Shown here: positions 28,233-39,275 of the stretch, in pieces
How positions within the stretch are numbered: position 1 is the first letter of the stretch
Layout of the letters: every line of letters begins with the position of its first letter
Source of the DNA: Caldichromatium japonicum
GTDB taxonomy: Bacteria > Pseudomonadota > Gammaproteobacteria > Chromatiales > Chromatiaceae
DNA length: 64,000 bases
Assembly (NCBI RefSeq): GCF_011290485.1
Contig: NZ_CP048029.1
Coordinates: forward strand, 2,180,501-2,244,500
Direction of reading: 5' to 3'
Notes under the pieces: generated by a model
Seen by the model: the letters and a program-made list of their open reading frames with translations, nothing else
Databases searched by the model: none
What the model was told of the DNA's origin: nothing
Position numbers and translations under genes: made by a program

Positions 28233-29438
28233 CTAACTGCGATAGTTGGCATTGATCCGGACATAGTCCTCGGAGAGGTCGCAGGTGAGGATCTCGGCGC
28301 AGGCATCGCCCCGTCCGAGGGCGACACGGATCAGGAGCTCGGGCTTGGCCATCGCCGCTGCGCCATCCGCCTCGGTATAGGTCGGGGCGCGGGCACCGCC
28401 GGCGACGACCTGGATGCCGCCGAGCCAAAGTTCAACCCCCTCGATGGCGAGGTCCAGGATCCCCGCCCGCCCAACTGCAGCCAGGATGCGCCCCCAGTTA
28501 GGGTCTGAGGCCGAGAGCGCCGTCTTGACCAGGGGCGAATGGGCGATGGTATAGGCGACCTGTCTCGCCTCATCGCGATTGCGCGCCGCCTCGACCCGCA
28601 CCCGCACCAGCTTGGTCGCCCCTTCGCCGTCGCGCACGATCTCTGCCGCAAGCTCGCGACAGACCGCATCCAGGGCCTCCTGGAAGGCGCGGGCCCCTGG
28701 GTCATTGAGGTCGGCGAGCGGGGGATTGCCGAGGGTACCGGTCGCGATCAGGACACAGGCGTCGTTGGTCGAAGTATCGCCATCGATGGTGATGGCGTTA
28801 AACGAGCGATCGACTGCGGAATGTAAACAGGCGCGCAGACACTCGGGCGCGACCTGGGCATCGGTGGCGATGAAGGCGAGCATGGTCGCCATGTTGGGGC
28901 AGATCATACCTGCGCCTTTGGCGATGCCGGTGATAGCGGCCCTCCGCCCGCCGATCGCAAAGGTCCGCGAGACCAGCTTGGGCCGGGTGTCAGTGGTCAT
29001 GATCGCCCGCGCCGCCTCCATCCAACCGTTTGGCTGCAGGCTGGACAAGAGTGCGGGAATGGCGGCAACGATCCGCTCGACCGGCAGGGGTTCGCCGATG
29101 ACACCAGTCGAGAACGGCAGGACCTCCTCGAACGAGCAACCCGCGGCCTCAGCGACAGCCTGGCAACAGGCGCGCGCAGCGGCCAGTCCAGGCGCGCCGG
29201 TGCCGGCGTTGGCGTTGCCGGCATTGATGAGCAGATAGCGCGGCATGGACTGGCCCAGGTGTTGGCGGACCAGGACCACAGGCGCGGCGCAGAAGGCGTT
29301 GCGGGTCAAGACAGCGGCACACCGACTGCTGGGGGCCAATTCCATCAAGACCAGGTCGTCTCGCCCCTGATAGCGGATGCCGGCCGCCGTCGCCGCTAGA
29401 CGGATGCCCGCGATGGGGAGGATAGCGTCTTCACCCAT
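28233..29438 (-). CDS. argJ: Bifunctional glutamate N-acetyltransferase/amino-acid acetyltransferase ArgJ
   Basis: ArgJ moves the acetyl group from N-acetylornithine to glutamate in the cyclic arginine pathway. The 401-residue precursor has the self-cleavage motif KGAGMICPNMATMLAF (about residues 180-195), where Thr becomes the catalytic N-terminus of the beta chain, plus STNDACVLIATG and DPNWGRILAAVGRAG, and the typical YVRINANYRS end. Its ATG lies 3 bp after the secA stop, so it probably belongs to the secA transcript. Confidence 0.96.
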   Translation of the reverse strand: MGEDAILPIAGIRLAATAAGIRYQGRDDLVLMELAPSSRCAAVLTRNAFCAAPVVLVRQHLGQSMPRYLLINAGNANAGTGAPGLAAARACCQAVAEAAGCSFEEVLPFSTGVIGEPLPVERIVAAIPALLSSLQPNGWMEAARAIMTTDTRPKLVSRTFAIGGRRAAITGIAKGAGMICPNMATMLAFIATDAQVAPECLRACLHSAVDRSFNAITIDGDTSTNDACVLIATGTLGNPPLADLNDPGARAFQEALDAVCRELAAEIVRDGEGATKLVRVRVEAARNRDEARQVAYTIAHSPLVKTALSASDPNWGRILAAVGRAGILDLAIEGVELWLGGIQVVAGGARAPTYTEADGAAAMAKPELLIRVALGRGDACAEILTCDLSEDYVRINANYRS

Positions 29439-29441
29439 GGC

Positions 29442-32267
29442 CTAATCGACCTTGCCACAGCATTGTTTGTATTTCTTGCCTGAACCACAGGGACAGGGCT
29501 CGTTGCGCCCGACCTTTCGCCCATCGCGGACATAGGGGCGCATCTGCTCCTCTGGACTGCGGCCACCCGCCGGCGCCTCTGCTGCTTCATCCGCTGTGGC
29601 TTCACCGAATCCGGCGAATGGGTCATGTCTAAACTGAAACTCTTTGATGCTCAGCTCAGGCGGTGGCTGGCTGATGGCTTGTTCCTCGGCACCCTGGATC
29701 TCAAGGCGAGCCAGGGTGGTGACCACGTCCTGCTTGATGGCCTCGAGCATGGCCGAGAACATCATGAAGGCCTCGCGCTTGTATTCCTGCTTGGGATTGC
29801 GCTGGGCATAGCCGCGCAGATGGATGCCCTGGCGCAGATAGTCCATGGCCGCGAGATGATCCTTCCAGTGCGTATCCAGGGTCTGAAGCATCAGGGCGCG
29901 CTCGAGGTTGCGCATCGCTGCCGGACCGATCAGCGCCTCGCGCTCGCGATGCCTGGCCTCGATCTGTTCGAGGATGCGCCGGCGCAGGGTCTCCTCATGC
30001 AGGTCTGGATCTTGATCCAGCCAGGATTGGATCGGCCAGTCTCCGCCAAACTGCTCGGTCAACGCCTTGGCGAGTCCGGCGATGTCCCATTGCTCCTCCA
30101 GGCTCTCAGGCGGGATGTATTGGTCGATTGCCCGCTTGAGTACGTCGGCGCGCATGGCGGCGAGGGTCTCGGAGACATCGACTGCATCCATCAAGGCACG
30201 GCGCTGGCGATAGATGACCTTGCGCTGGTCGTTGGCGACATCGTCGTATTCCAAGAGCTGTTTGCGGATGTCGAAGTTGCGTCCCTCGACCTTGCGCTGG
30301 GCGTTCTCGATCGCCTTGGTCACCCAGGGATGCTCGATGGCCTCGCCGCGCTGCATCCCTAGCCGCTGCATGAGCTTGGCGACGCGGTCTGAGGCGAAAA
30401 TGCGCATGAGGTTGTCCTCAAGCGATAGATAAAAGCGCGATGAGCCCGGATCGCCCTGACGTCCTGAACGACCGCGCAACTGGTTGTCGATGCGCCGCGA
30501 TTCGTGCCGCTCGGTGCCGATGACATGGAGCCCCCCAGCGGCCACGACCTGGTCATGTCGGGCCTGCCAGGCGGCGCGGATCGCCTCGCGATCGGCATCT
30601 GGCCCCGCCTCAGCCAGTTCAGCCTCGAGATTGCCGCCGAGCACAATGTCGGTACCGCGCCCGGCCATATTGGTGGCGATGGTTACCGTTCCTGGGCGTC
30701 CGGCCTGGGCGATGATCGCCGCCTCGCGTTCATGGTGCTTGGCATTGAGCACCTGGTGCTCGATCCCAAGCTTTTTGAGTATCGCCGAGACGCGCTCTGA
30801 GTTCTCGATCGAGGTGGTGCCGACCAGGACGGGTTGGCCGCGCCGCACACAGTCCTGGATGTCGGCAATGATCGCCTCGTATTTCTCCTCTTGGGTGAGA
30901 TAGACCAGGTCGCCGCGATCCTCGCGGATCATCGGCTTATGGGTCGGGATGACCACGACCTCGAGGCCATAGATCTCCTGAAACTCATAGGCCTCGGTAT
31001 CTGCGGTACCGGTCATGCCGGCGAGCTTGGGATAGAGCCGAAAGAGATTCTGGAAGGTGATGGAGGCAAGCGTTTGATTCTCTGGCTGGATGGGGACCCC
31101 TTCCTTGGCCTCGACTGCCTGATGCAGACCCTCAGACCAGCGCCGCCCCGGCATGGTGCGCCCGGTGAACTCATCGACGATGATCACCTGGCCATCGCGC
31201 ACGATGTAATCCACGTTGCGTTGGAACAGGGCATGGGCGCGCAGAGCGGCATAGACATGGTGCATGAGCACGATATTGGCCGGATCGTAGAGGCTGGCGC
31301 CCTCATCGAGCAGGCCGATCTCGACCAGCATCTGCTCGACCTTCTCATGCCCCTCTTCACTCAAATAGACCTGGCGTGCCTTTTCATCGACCGAATAATC
31401 GCCAGGCCCGAAATCCTCACGCCCTTCGGCATTAATGAATGGCTGCTGGCGGGTGAGCTTGGGGATTAGGGCATCGATCTGACGATAGAGCTCGGTACCA
31501 CCCTCCGAGGGACCCGAGATGATCAGGGGGGTGCGCGCCTCGTCGATCAGGATCGAGTCCACCTCATCGATGATGGCGTAATGGAAATCGCGCTGCACCC
31601 GCTGCTCGGGGGTGAATGCCATATTGTCGCGCAGATAGTCGAAGCCGAACTCGTTGTTGGTGCCATAGGTGATATCCGCGGCATAGCTCTCGCGCCGCGT
31701 GCAGGGGCGCAGATGACGATAGCCTTGATCGCTCTCGGGCGCGAAGCTGGGATCATAGCGATAAGAGGCCGCATCCGGCCCCCAGCCACCGGATGAATTG
31801 ATCACCCCAACCGATAGCCCGAGAAAGTGATAGATCGGCCCCATCCAGGTGGCATCGCGCCGCGCCAGATAGTCGTTGACCGTGACCACATGGACACCCT
31901 GACCTGTCAGGGCATTGAGATAGGCGGCGAGGGTGGCCACCAGGGTCTTACCCTCGCCGGTGCGCATCTCGGCGATCTTGCCGCTGTTGAGGACCATGCC
32001 GCCGACGAGCTGGACATCGAAATGACGCATCCCAAGCACTCGGTGCGCCGTTTCGCGCACCACGGCGAAGGCCTCGGGCAGGATGTCGTCTAAAGTCGCG
32101 CCCGCTGCCAGGCGGGCGCGAAACTCCTCTGTCTTGGCCGCCAACGCCTGATCGGAGAGCTTGCTGATCTCGGGCTCGAGCGCGTTGATCCGCGCCACGG
32201 TTTTCATTAAGGACTTGATCAGCCGCTCGTTGCGGCTGCCAAAGATCTTTTTGAGTGGGTTGAACAT
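29442..32267 (-). CDS. secA: Preprotein translocase ATPase SecA
   Basis: SecA drives preproteins through SecYEG. The 941-residue protein starts [20 protein letters not shown]. It has Walker [33 protein letters not shown], the [12 protein letters not shown] box, [15 protein letters not shown] and a C-terminal zinc/SecB-binding tail [13 protein letters not shown]. The frame is open to an ATG 57 bp upstream, but MFNPLKK is the family start. The SD is weak (AAAAGAA). A terminator-like hairpin lies about 20 bp upstream, between it and the M23 peptidase gene. Confidence 0.98.
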   Translation of the reverse strand: MFNPLKKIFGSRNERLIKSLMKTVARINALEPEISKLSDQALAAKTEEFRARLAAGATLDDILPEAFAVVRETAHRVLGMRHFDVQLVGGMVLNSGKIAEMRTGEGKTLVATLAAYLNALTGQGVHVVTVNDYLARRDATWMGPIYHFLGLSVGVINSSGGWGPDAASYRYDPSFAPESDQGYRHLRPCTRRESYAADITYGTNNEFGFDYLRDNMAFTPEQRVQRDFHYAIIDEVDSILIDEARTPLIISGPSEGGTELYRQIDALIPKLTRQQPFINAEGREDFGPGDYSVDEKARQVYLSEEGHEKVEQMLVEIGLLDEGASLYDPANIVLMHHVYAALRAHALFQRNVDYIVRDGQVIIVDEFTGRTMPGRRWSEGLHQAVEAKEGVPIQPENQTLASITFQNLFRLYPKLAGMTGTADTEAYEFQEIYGLEVVVIPTHKPMIREDRGDLVYLTQEEKYEAIIADIQDCVRRGQPVLVGTTSIENSERVSAILKKLGIEHQVLNAKHHEREAAIIAQAGRPGTVTIATNMAGRGTDIVLGGNLEAELAEAGPDADREAIRAAWQARHDQVVAAGGLHVIGTERHESRRIDNQLRGRSGRQGDPGSSRFYLSLEDNLMRIFASDRVAKLMQRLGMQRGEAIEHPWVTKAIENAQRKVEGRNFDIRKQLLEYDDVANDQRKVIYRQRRALMDAVDVSETLAAMRADVLKRAIDQYIPPESLEEQWDIAGLAKALTEQFGGDWPIQSWLDQDPDLHEETLRRRILEQIEARHREREALIGPAAMRNLERALMLQTLDTHWKDHLAAMDYLRQGIHLRGYAQRNPKQEYKREAFMMFSAMLEAIKQDVVTTLARLEIQGAEEQAISQPPPELSIKEFQFRHDPFAGFGEATADEAAEAPAGGRSPEEQMRPYVRDGRKVGRNEPCPCGSGKKYKQCCGKVD

Positions 32268-32287
32268 CGCGAATTCTTTTAGGGATC

Positions 32288-32332
32288 GAAAAACAGAAGG
32301 CGGCGGATGATCAAGATGGTTCATCTGCCGCC
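32288..32332 (-). terminator. Hairpin with T-run between the M23 peptidase gene and secA
   Basis: Read on the minus strand, GGCGGC-A-GATGA pairs with TCATC-C-GCCGCC around a 10-base loop (32299-32332), followed by TTCTGTTTTT. This has the form of a Rho-independent terminator. Because it sits 43 bp past the peptidase stop and 20 bp before the secA ATG, it may be an attenuator controlling secA read-through. Confidence 0.6.
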
Positions 32333-32374
32333 CGCGGCAGGCCGGTCTGAGCCGGCCATTGGGTTTGCGATCAC

Positions 32375-33283
32375 TCAGCCCCTCACATCGGGATCGAGGC
32401 TGGCAAGGCGTTGGACCGGCTGGCCACCCTTGAGATAGAGCATGGGATCGAGGGTTTGACTATTACGGATGACCTCGAAATGGACATGGGGGCCAGTGGT
32501 GGTGCCGGTCGTCCCAACCGTGGCAATCTGCTGTCCCTGACGGACCCAAGCGCCCTCTTCGACCAGATTGCTGCTGTTATGGGCATAGCGGGTGACCAGG
32601 CCGTTGCGATGGCGGATATCGACGACCTTGCCATAACCGTTGCGCCAGCCGCTAAAGACGACGATCCCATCGGCCACGGCATAGATGGGCGAACCGCGTG
32701 GGCTGGAAAAATCGACGCCCGAGTGAAATTGACGGACATGTCTGACCGGATGAATACGAAAGCCATAGGTTGAACTGATATAGCCCGAACGCACCGGCCA
32801 ACCTGCGGGGAAGGCAGTGAGGGTGGAGGGGCGTTGTTCGATGATCCGGTCAGCGAGCCGGTCGAGCTTGCGCTCGCGGTCCTGCACCAGGTCGGCGATC
32901 CTGGCGAGTTCATCGGCGAGCTCCTTGATGGTGTAATCGCGGGTGGGGCCGGTCTCAGGGCCACCGCGCGGCGGGGGATTGCCAAAATCAAACTCTTGCG
33001 GGTCAAGACCCGACATCCGCGCCAAACGTTCGCCTAGGGCATTGATCCGCATGAGTTCAGCCTGCATCTCACCAATCTGGGCAGCCAGGTCTTGAACTGG
33101 ATGCGAGTGATCGGCAGATTGAGCGCCAGGGTTGGATCGCAAGGCAAGGTTGGTTGGAGAGGGATTGAGACGGTCGCCGATCCAAAAACCGAAACCCACC
33201 CCGGCGAATACCAGGCTGGAAACGGCTGAGAGGATAACGAGGCTCGGACTGCGTTGAGTCTTTTTACAAGCGATCTGGGGCAT
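32375..33283 (-). CDS. M23 (LytM) family peptidoglycan peptidase, membrane-anchored
   Basis: The 302-residue protein has one N-terminal membrane segment ([21 protein letters not shown]), a helical coiled stretch (about residues 60-150, [21 protein letters not shown] and [18 protein letters not shown]), then a LytM domain. The zinc ligands are visible: HSGVD (first His/Asp) and HVHFE (HxH). It is therefore likely an active endopeptidase of the periplasm. It occupies the place upstream of secA held by secM in enterobacteria, but it is not SecM. It may work with the cell-division genes upstream. Confidence 0.92.
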   Translation of the reverse strand: MPQIACKKTQRSPSLVILSAVSSLVFAGVGFGFWIGDRLNPSPTNLALRSNPGAQSADHSHPVQDLAAQIGEMQAELMRINALGERLARMSGLDPQEFDFGNPPPRGGPETGPTRDYTIKELADELARIADLVQDRERKLDRLADRIIEQRPSTLTAFPAGWPVRSGYISSTYGFRIHPVRHVRQFHSGVDFSSPRGSPIYAVADGIVVFSGWRNGYGKVVDIRHRNGLVTRYAHNSSNLVEEGAWVRQGQQIATVGTTGTTTGPHVHFEVIRNSQTLDPMLYLKGGQPVQRLASLDPDVRG

Positions 33284-33434
33284 AGCGGGTCCCTTCTACT
33301 TGGTTCAGGCTCGACGACAGGGTAGCCCCTGCCGGGGATAGCCCCGCGCCCCCTCAGGACACGCCAGGATCGTCTGGATCGCCAGAGGGGACCCGGGAGG
33401 TCTTCGGGTCGTTGAGCATGAGAGGTATCACAGC

Positions 33435-33878
33435 ATGCGCGAGCTGCAGCATATCGGCGATTATTTACACCAGTCTGGACCATTACAGGAACGGCTTGCG
33501 CGCGAGCGCGAGGCGCAGCGGCTCTCCCAGGCGATCCGCGCCCGGCTTCCTCCCCAGATACAGGGGCATTATCTAGACGCTCGCCTGGTGAATGGCCGGC
33601 TGACGCTGTATGTCGATTCGACTGCATGGCTGACACGCGCGCGTTTTCTCGCGCAGGAGATCCTCAACTCCCTGACATCTTACCACGTGAAGGCAGTCGA
33701 GTTTCAGGTCAGACTGATCGAGAGTCCCGGACTCGCCAAAGGGCAATCGGGACCGAGGCTGTCGGCAGTCGCGGCACGACACCTCCTTAAGGCCGCGGAA
33801 CAACAAAGCGACCCCCAGCTCAAGGAGACACTCAGGCGCCTGGCGAGCCGCGGCCTGGCGCAGAAGGTGCGGGATTAG
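33435..33878 (+). CDS. dciA: DciA-like protein (DUF721)
   Basis: The 147-residue protein has a DUF721 core: LRPQIQGH-type strand ([25 protein letters not shown]), then [17 protein letters not shown] and [10 protein letters not shown]. DciA loads the DnaB replicative helicase in bacteria that lack DnaC. Location between lpxC and secA is the usual neighbourhood. It is transcribed opposite to its neighbours and overlaps the 3' end of lpxC by 4 bp. AGAGG lies nine bases before the ATG. The C-terminal region ([19 protein letters not shown]) is helical. Confidence 0.8.
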   Translation: MRELQHIGDYLHQSGPLQERLAREREAQRLSQAIRARLPPQIQGHYLDARLVNGRLTLYVDSTAWLTRARFLAQEILNSLTSYHVKAVEFQVRLIESPGLAKGQSGPRLSAVAARHLLKAAEQQSDPQLKETLRRLASRGLAQKVRD

Positions 33879-34786
33879 AGGGCAGGGATGGGCTGGGCGT
33901 AACCGATGGGCGCGACGGTTGGGTCCTCGAAGACCACCTCCTCCCAGGCGGATTCTTCGGCCAACAGCTTGCGCAATAAGAGATTGTTGAGGGCGTGTCC
34001 GGATTTGTAGCCAGTGAAGGCGCCGATCAGGGTATGGCCGAGCAGATAGAGATCGCCGATGGCGTCCAGGATCTTGTGCCGGACGAACTCATCCTCATAA
34101 CGCAACCCCTCCGGATTCAACACCCGGTATTCATCCACTACCACGGCGTTATCGAGGCTGCCGCCCAGGGCAAGATGTTGCCGCCGTAGGGACTCGATGT
34201 CCCGCAAGAAACCGAAGGTACGGGCGCGGCTCAGCTCGCGCACGAACGAAGCAAGGGACACCTCGATCTCAGCTTGATTGACGCGGGCATGGAAGGCCGG
34301 ATGATCAAACTCGATCCTAAAGCTCAGCCTAAAACCATCATAGGGCGTCAGGCGTGCGAATCGGTCGCCGTCGCGCACCTCAATTGGACGCTTGATCCGG
34401 ATACAACGCTTAGGCCGCGGCTGCTCCTCTACCCCTGCCGATTGCAAAAGAAAAACGAAGGGCGCGGCGCTGCCATCCATGATCGGCACCTCGGGTCCAT
34501 TCAGATCGACATAGACGTTATCGATCCCGAGACCGGAGAGGGCAGCAAGCAGATGCTCAACGGTCGCAACCCGAATCCCGTCCTGCACCAGGGTCGTGGA
34601 GAGCCGGGTATCGCCGACGTTGAAAGGGGTGGCCTTGATGTCGATGGGATTGTCCAGATCGACACGCCGAAAGACCACCCCAGTGTCTGGGGCTGCCGGA
34701 CGCAGGCTCAGATCAACCTTTTCGCCGGTATGCAGACCAATCCCCGTCGTCCGGATGACACGCTTGAGGGTACGCTGCTTGAGCAT
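33875..34786 (-). CDS. lpxC: UDP-3-O-acyl-N-acetylglucosamine deacetylase LpxC
   Basis: LpxC catalyses the first committed step of lipid A synthesis. The 303-residue protein has [13 protein letters not shown] at the start, the first zinc histidine in [37 protein letters not shown], and the [15 protein letters not shown] block with the remaining zinc ligands and catalytic His. It closes the dcw cluster downstream of ftsZ, across a 187-bp AT-rich gap with a partial dyad around GATATAGAG...TATGATATC that may hold its own promoter. Confidence 0.97.
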   Translation of the reverse strand: MLKQRTLKRVIRTTGIGLHTGEKVDLSLRPAAPDTGVVFRRVDLDNPIDIKATPFNVGDTRLSTTLVQDGIRVATVEHLLAALSGLGIDNVYVDLNGPEVPIMDGSAAPFVFLLQSAGVEEQPRPKRCIRIKRPIEVRDGDRFARLTPYDGFRLSFRIEFDHPAFHARVNQAEIEVSLASFVRELSRARTFGFLRDIESLRRQHLALGGSLDNAVVVDEYRVLNPEGLRYEDEFVRHKILDAIGDLYLLGHTLIGAFTGYKSGHALNNLLLRKLLAEESAWEEVVFEDPTVAPIGYAQPIPAL

Positions 34787-34973
34787 CGATTCGGGACTCC
34801 CAACGAAACATCAGGACCAACGGGCAGAAAACAGTCACCGCTGCACCTCTGGCAATCGATGCGGGATCGGGACTGCGGCATGATCTTGATATTAGGGTTT
34901 TCCCGAATCTTTTTCAAGATATCATAGAAAGATCCCTCTATATCATTGTTTTAAAAAGTTTATTTTTCCAAGT

Positions 34974-36134
34974 TCAATCGGCTTGACGGCGCAAAAACGC
35001 CGGGATGTCGAGATAATCGAGGTCGGCCTCATCGCCCTTATCGGCCAAGGCCGCCGCAGGACTGCTCTTACGATGCACGGTCGGGCGGCGCTGGAGCTCG
35101 CGGTAATCAGGCTCATCCCCATCGCCAGCAACCAGGCGCACCGGCGACTCCCCAATGGGCCGCTTGATCTTGACCCGCCGATCGCCCAGACCCGTGGCCA
35201 CCACGGTCACGCGCAGCTCGTCCTCGAGCTCAGGATCGACCACAGTGCCCACCACCACGGTGGCATCATCATCGGCAAAGTCGCGTACTGTCTCGCCCAC
35301 CTCATTGAACTCGCCAATCGTTAGGCTCGATCCCGCTGTGATATTGACCAGAATGCCCTTGGCGCCGGCCAGATCGATGTCCTCGAGCAGCGGGCTCTTG
35401 ATGGCGGCCTCGGCAGCAGCGCGGGCACGGTTCTCGCCGCGCGCCGAGCCTGTGCCCATCATGGCCACGCCCATGTTAGACATGACGGTCTTGACGTCGG
35501 CAAAGTCGACGTTGATCAAACCGCGGCAGGTGATCAGTTCAGCGATGCCCTGAGTAGCGTTCAATAGGACATCGTTGGCGGCTTTGAAGGCATCGAGCAG
35601 GCTGACGTCCTTGCCAAGAACGGACAACAGCTTTTCATTGGGGATAGTGATGAGCGAATCGACATATTGGGCAAGCTCGGCGATCCCCTCCTCGGCGATA
35701 CGCCGCCGCCTTGTCCCTTCAAAGGGGAACGGCTTGGTGACCACGGCTACGGTCAGGATCCCGAGCTCTTTGGCGACCTGGGCGACGATGGGTGCAGCCC
35801 CGGTGCCGGTACCGCCGCCCATACCGGCGGTGATGAAGACCATATCGGCGCCGGCCAGTGCGTCTTGGATGCGATCGCGATCCTCAAGCGCGGCGTGGCG
35901 TCCAACATTGGGATCGGCGCCGGCGCCAAGCCCCTTGGTGATATTGGCCCCGAGCTGCAACAGGGTCTTGGCATTGCAGTGGCGCAGGGCCTGGGCGTCG
36001 GTATTGGCGCAGATGAACTCGACGCCTTCGATGGTCGAGGCCACCATGTGGTTGACCGCATTGCTGCCGCCGCCTCCGACCCCGATGACCTTGATCACTG
36101 CATTCTGACTATGGGTATCCATCAATTCGAACAT
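34974..36134 (-). CDS. ftsZ: Cell division GTPase FtsZ
   Basis: The 386-residue tubulin homolog has the N-terminal IKVIGVGGGGSNAVNHM, the tubulin signature GGGTGTGAAP, NADFADVKT-type T7 loop (NVDFADVKTVMSNMG), a variable linker, and the C-terminal peptide LDIPAFLRRQ that binds FtsA, ZipA and ZapD. SD GAGGAG lies 8 bp before the ATG. It is separated from ftsA by 181 bp, which contains the inverted repeat CGAGAC...GTCTCG and probably a separate ftsZ promoter. Confidence 0.98.
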   Translation of the reverse strand: MFELMDTHSQNAVIKVIGVGGGGSNAVNHMVASTIEGVEFICANTDAQALRHCNAKTLLQLGANITKGLGAGADPNVGRHAALEDRDRIQDALAGADMVFITAGMGGGTGTGAAPIVAQVAKELGILTVAVVTKPFPFEGTRRRRIAEEGIAELAQYVDSLITIPNEKLLSVLGKDVSLLDAFKAANDVLLNATQGIAELITCRGLINVDFADVKTVMSNMGVAMMGTGSARGENRARAAAEAAIKSPLLEDIDLAGAKGILVNITAGSSLTIGEFNEVGETVRDFADDDATVVVGTVVDPELEDELRVTVVATGLGDRRVKIKRPIGESPVRLVAGDGDEPDYRELQRRPTVHRKSSPAAALADKGDEADLDYLDIPAFLRRQAD

Positions 36135-36315
36135 GAGAGCCGCTCCTCGGCGTCATCTGGACGCCGTTTCAGACTTGATCTCTGATCCAAGGCGGTAGAT
36201 GCCCGGGATCGCCCCCGACGCAAACGAGACTTCGGCTGCGTCTCGTCCACTTTTCGCCGTCCTATCGACCCGACCCGCGGCAGGCCACAGTACTGAGCGC
36301 GATCTGCCGGCGGGA

Positions 36316-37551
36316 TCAAAAGTTTCCTTGAAACCATTGACGCAAGCGCGACCACAGGCCCTTCAAACCATGATGATCCCCAACCTCGGCACGCTGGGCG
36401 AAACGATGTTGGCGGGCATACATCAACAGTCCCACGCCCGTGGAATAGATAGGGTTGCCAACCACGTCCGCTGGCCCCAGCACCCGCATCGGCGCACCCA
36501 GGCGCACCGGCATCTGAAAGACCCGCTCGGCTAGATCAATGAGTCCCTCCATCTTGGCACTGCCACCAGTCAGCACAACCCCACCGGCGATGATGTCCTC
36601 GAAACCGCTACGTCTGAGTTCATTGTGCAACAGGGTCAAAAGTTCTTCATACCGAGGCTCGACGACCTCGGCCAAGATCTGGCGCGACAGGCGGCGCGGC
36701 GGGCGATCGCCGATGCTCGGAATCTCGATACTGTCCCCATTGGTAGCAAGCTGGGTCAGGGCGCAGGCGTGGTTGATCTTGATCTGCTCGGCGTACTGGA
36801 TCGGTGTGCGTAGGGCCACGGCAATGTCATTGGTGACCTGATCGCCGGCGATCGGGATCACTGCGGTATGGCGGATGGCGCCATCGGTGAAGACGGCAAG
36901 ATCCGTGGTCCCGCCGCCGATATCCACCACACATACCCCGAGCTCCTTTTCGTCCTCGGTGAGTACGGCATAGCTCGAGCTCAACTGGGCCAGGACCAGG
37001 TCATCGACCTCCAGGCCACAGCGGCGGATGCATTTGACGATGTTTTGCGCAGCGCTCGCCGCGCAGGTCACCATGTGCACCCGCGCCTCCAGGCGCACCC
37101 CGCACATCCCGATCGGCTCACGGATGCCTTCCTGGTCATCGATGATGAACTCTTGCGGTAAGATGTGCAGGATCTTTTGATCCGTGGGGATAGCAACCGC
37201 GCGCGCCGCCTCGATGACCCGATCGACATCGGCCTGATTGACCTCATGATCCTTGATCGCTGTGATGCCATGTGAATTGAGGCTGCGGATATGGCTGCCG
37301 GCGATCCCCGCATGGACCGAATGGATCTGACAGTCGGCCATGAGCTCGGCCGACTCGACCGCCCGCTGGATCGACTGGACGGTCGATTCTATATCGACCA
37401 CGACCCCCCGCCTCAAGCCCCGCGACGGATGGGTCCCGAACCCGAGGATCTCGATCTGATCGTCGTCCTTGAGCTCACCAACCAGGCAAGCGACCTTCGA
37501 GGTCCCGATGTCCAGACCGACCAGCAGATGTTTGTCATGACGTCGCGACAT
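36316..37551 (-). CDS. ftsA: Cell division protein FtsA
   Basis: FtsA is the actin-like membrane tether of FtsZ. The 411-residue protein has VGLDIGTSKVACLVGEL, VVDIGGGTTDLAVFTDG (phosphate loops of the actin fold), GGVVLTGGSAKMEGL, and a C-terminal amphipathic membrane helix (GLWSRLRQWFQGNF). It follows ftsQ after 12 bp. No unusual features. Confidence 0.97.
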   Translation of the reverse strand: MSRRHDKHLLVGLDIGTSKVACLVGELKDDDQIEILGFGTHPSRGLRRGVVVDIESTVQSIQRAVESAELMADCQIHSVHAGIAGSHIRSLNSHGITAIKDHEVNQADVDRVIEAARAVAIPTDQKILHILPQEFIIDDQEGIREPIGMCGVRLEARVHMVTCAASAAQNIVKCIRRCGLEVDDLVLAQLSSSYAVLTEDEKELGVCVVDIGGGTTDLAVFTDGAIRHTAVIPIAGDQVTNDIAVALRTPIQYAEQIKINHACALTQLATNGDSIEIPSIGDRPPRRLSRQILAEVVEPRYEELLTLLHNELRRSGFEDIIAGGVVLTGGSAKMEGLIDLAERVFQMPVRLGAPMRVLGPADVVGNPIYSTGVGLLMYARQHRFAQRAEVGDHHGLKGLWSRLRQWFQGNF

Positions 37552-37563
37552 GCGGATTGATCC

Positions 37564-38355
37564 TCACTGACCCATGCGCGCCACGCGCTGGGGATCCATC
37601 CGGACCCTAGTATCGGCCTGTGGCGCCCATTTCACCGAAAAGCCATTGCTATAGCGCAGATCGACCGTTGCTGGACGCCCGACGGCCTCGAGTTGGCGCG
37701 CGCTGGCCAGATAACGCGCCAGACGCTCCTCGATTTGGGTGGTCCCCAAACGCAGCTCCACCCCTGAGGCCAGCGTCAGCCGCCAATCGCCGCGCGCATC
37801 GACCCCTAAACGCTGGATACCCTGACCGATCCGCCCCAGCGCGGTCTGCCATTGTAGATAGCGCATGACAACCTCAGAGGCACGCTTGTCCTCTCCTTCC
37901 AATAGGGGCAGATTGACCTGGGCACCGGCCCCCTGGGGACGAAAGACCACTCCCTCGGCAGTGACCAAGCCGTCGCGGTTCCAACGAGCAATGGGCCGGT
38001 ATTCCTCGATTGTGACGCGCAGGGTATCCGGCCAGACTCGGCGCAGGCTAGCATGCGCGATCCAAGGCAGATCTTCGGCTGCGTCCTTGAGCGCACGCAG
38101 ATCCGCCGTGAGGATGCCCCCTTGCAGGCGCTGAGTCAGACGCTCCTGGAGCTGCTGGGATGAGTAGTGATGGATCCCGCCCTCGATCTGAATGACCCGA
38201 ATCGGCAACAGGCGCGGCTCCCAATGGATCAGTAACCAGCCTAGACCGGCCAAGGTCGCGAGGATTAACAGCCCGAGCAGGGCGCGCAAACGCCCCTGCC
38301 CTGCCGAGGCAGAGACAGTGCCAAGGCCTGCTGGGCGGGTCGGTTGGCCGATCAT
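37564..38355 (-). CDS. ftsQ: Cell division protein FtsQ
   Basis: The 263-residue divisome protein has one membrane helix ([19 protein letters not shown]), a POTRA domain ([22 protein letters not shown]) and the FtsQ-type beta domain ([30 protein letters not shown]). It connects the FtsBL complex with the early divisome in the periplasm. It overlaps ddl by 4 bp and precedes ftsA. Confidence 0.95.
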   Translation of the reverse strand: MIGQPTRPAGLGTVSASAGQGRLRALLGLLILATLAGLGWLLIHWEPRLLPIRVIQIEGGIHHYSSQQLQERLTQRLQGGILTADLRALKDAAEDLPWIAHASLRRVWPDTLRVTIEEYRPIARWNRDGLVTAEGVVFRPQGAGAQVNLPLLEGEDKRASEVVMRYLQWQTALGRIGQGIQRLGVDARGDWRLTLASGVELRLGTTQIEERLARYLASARQLEAVGRPATVDLRYSNGFSVKWAPQADTRVRMDPQRVARMGQ

Positions 38356-39275
38356 AAGGAGAGACTCGTCTCCAGGATGCGCCAGACCAGCTCATCAAAA
38401 TCGATCCCCGCGGCGCGGGCAGCCATCGGGACCAGACTATGATCGGTCATGCCCGGGACCGTATTGACCTCGAGTAGATAGGGCTGACCCGATCCATCGA
38501 GCATCAGATCGACCCGCCCCCAGCCGCTTGCCCCGATTGCGGTAAAGGCACGTAGCGCCAGGGTGCGCAAGCTGCTTTCCTGGTCTTCAGGTAGACCGCT
38601 TGGGCAGTGGTAGCAGGTGGTCGTTGCATGATATTTGGCGTCATAGTCATAAAAGGCATGCGGTGTCTCCAGCCGGATCAGGGGTAGTGCCTCCTTACCC
38701 AGGATGGCGCAGGTCAGTTCCATGCCCTGAATCCAGCGCTCGGCCAACACCCAGGTGTCATAGCGCATTGCCAGTTGCCAGGCCGCTGCGAGCGCCTCGG
38801 GGGTATCCACCTTGGACATGCCGATGCTCGATCCCTCATGGACGGGTTTGATCATCAAGGGAAACCCGAGCGCCGCGGCCTGATCGAGATCGCTCTCCTC
38901 GCGCAACAGCGCAAACTCAGGGGTCGGCAGGCCACAGCCGGCCCAGATGAGCTTGCAGCGATATTTGTCCATCCCGAGCGCAGACCCGAGCACGCCCGAT
39001 CCGGTATAGGGCAGACCGAGGGTCTCGAGCGCCCCCTGGATCTGGCCATCCTCGCCGCCGCGCCCATGCAGCATGATGAAGACCCGGTCAAACCCGCCGG
39101 TGCGCAACTGCTCAAGCACGGTCTCGTCGGGATCGATCGCCTCGACCACAACGCCCCGCCGTTTGAGCGCCGCAAACACCGCCTGCCCGCCCTTGAGCGA
39201 GACCTCGCGCTCGGCAGCGCGTCCGCCCAGCAATAGGGCCACCTTACCAAAGCGTTTTGGCGCATCGAGGTTCAT
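38352..39275 (-). CDS. ddl: D-alanine--D-alanine ligase
   Basis: Ddl makes the D-Ala-D-Ala dipeptide added by MurF. The 307-residue ATP-grasp enzyme has [51 protein letters not shown], and the metal-binding [18 protein letters not shown] near the end. It overlaps murB and ftsQ by 4 bp each. Its product has no local MurF partner, because the murF of this cluster is a remnant. Confidence 0.97.
   Translation of the reverse strand: MNLDAPKRFGKVALLLGGRAAEREVSLKGGQAVFAALKRRGVVVEAIDPDETVLEQLRTGGFDRVFIMLHGRGGEDGQIQGALETLGLPYTGSGVLGSALGMDKYRCKLIWAGCGLPTPEFALLREESDLDQAAALGFPLMIKPVHEGSSIGMSKVDTPEALAAAWQLAMRYDTWVLAERWIQGMELTCAILGKEALPLIRLETPHAFYDYDAKYHATTTCYHCPSGLPEDQESSLRTLALRAFTAIGASGWGRVDLMLDGSGQPYLLEVNTVPGMTDHSLVPMAARAAGIDFDELVWRILETSLSL

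Noticed and set aside
29625..30362. 245-codon plus-strand frame inside secA
   Set aside because: It is the antisense shadow of the SecA C-terminal half.
34787..34973. A terminator after ftsZ
   Set aside because: The AT-rich gap has partial dyads but no strong stem followed by a T-run, so I did not list one.
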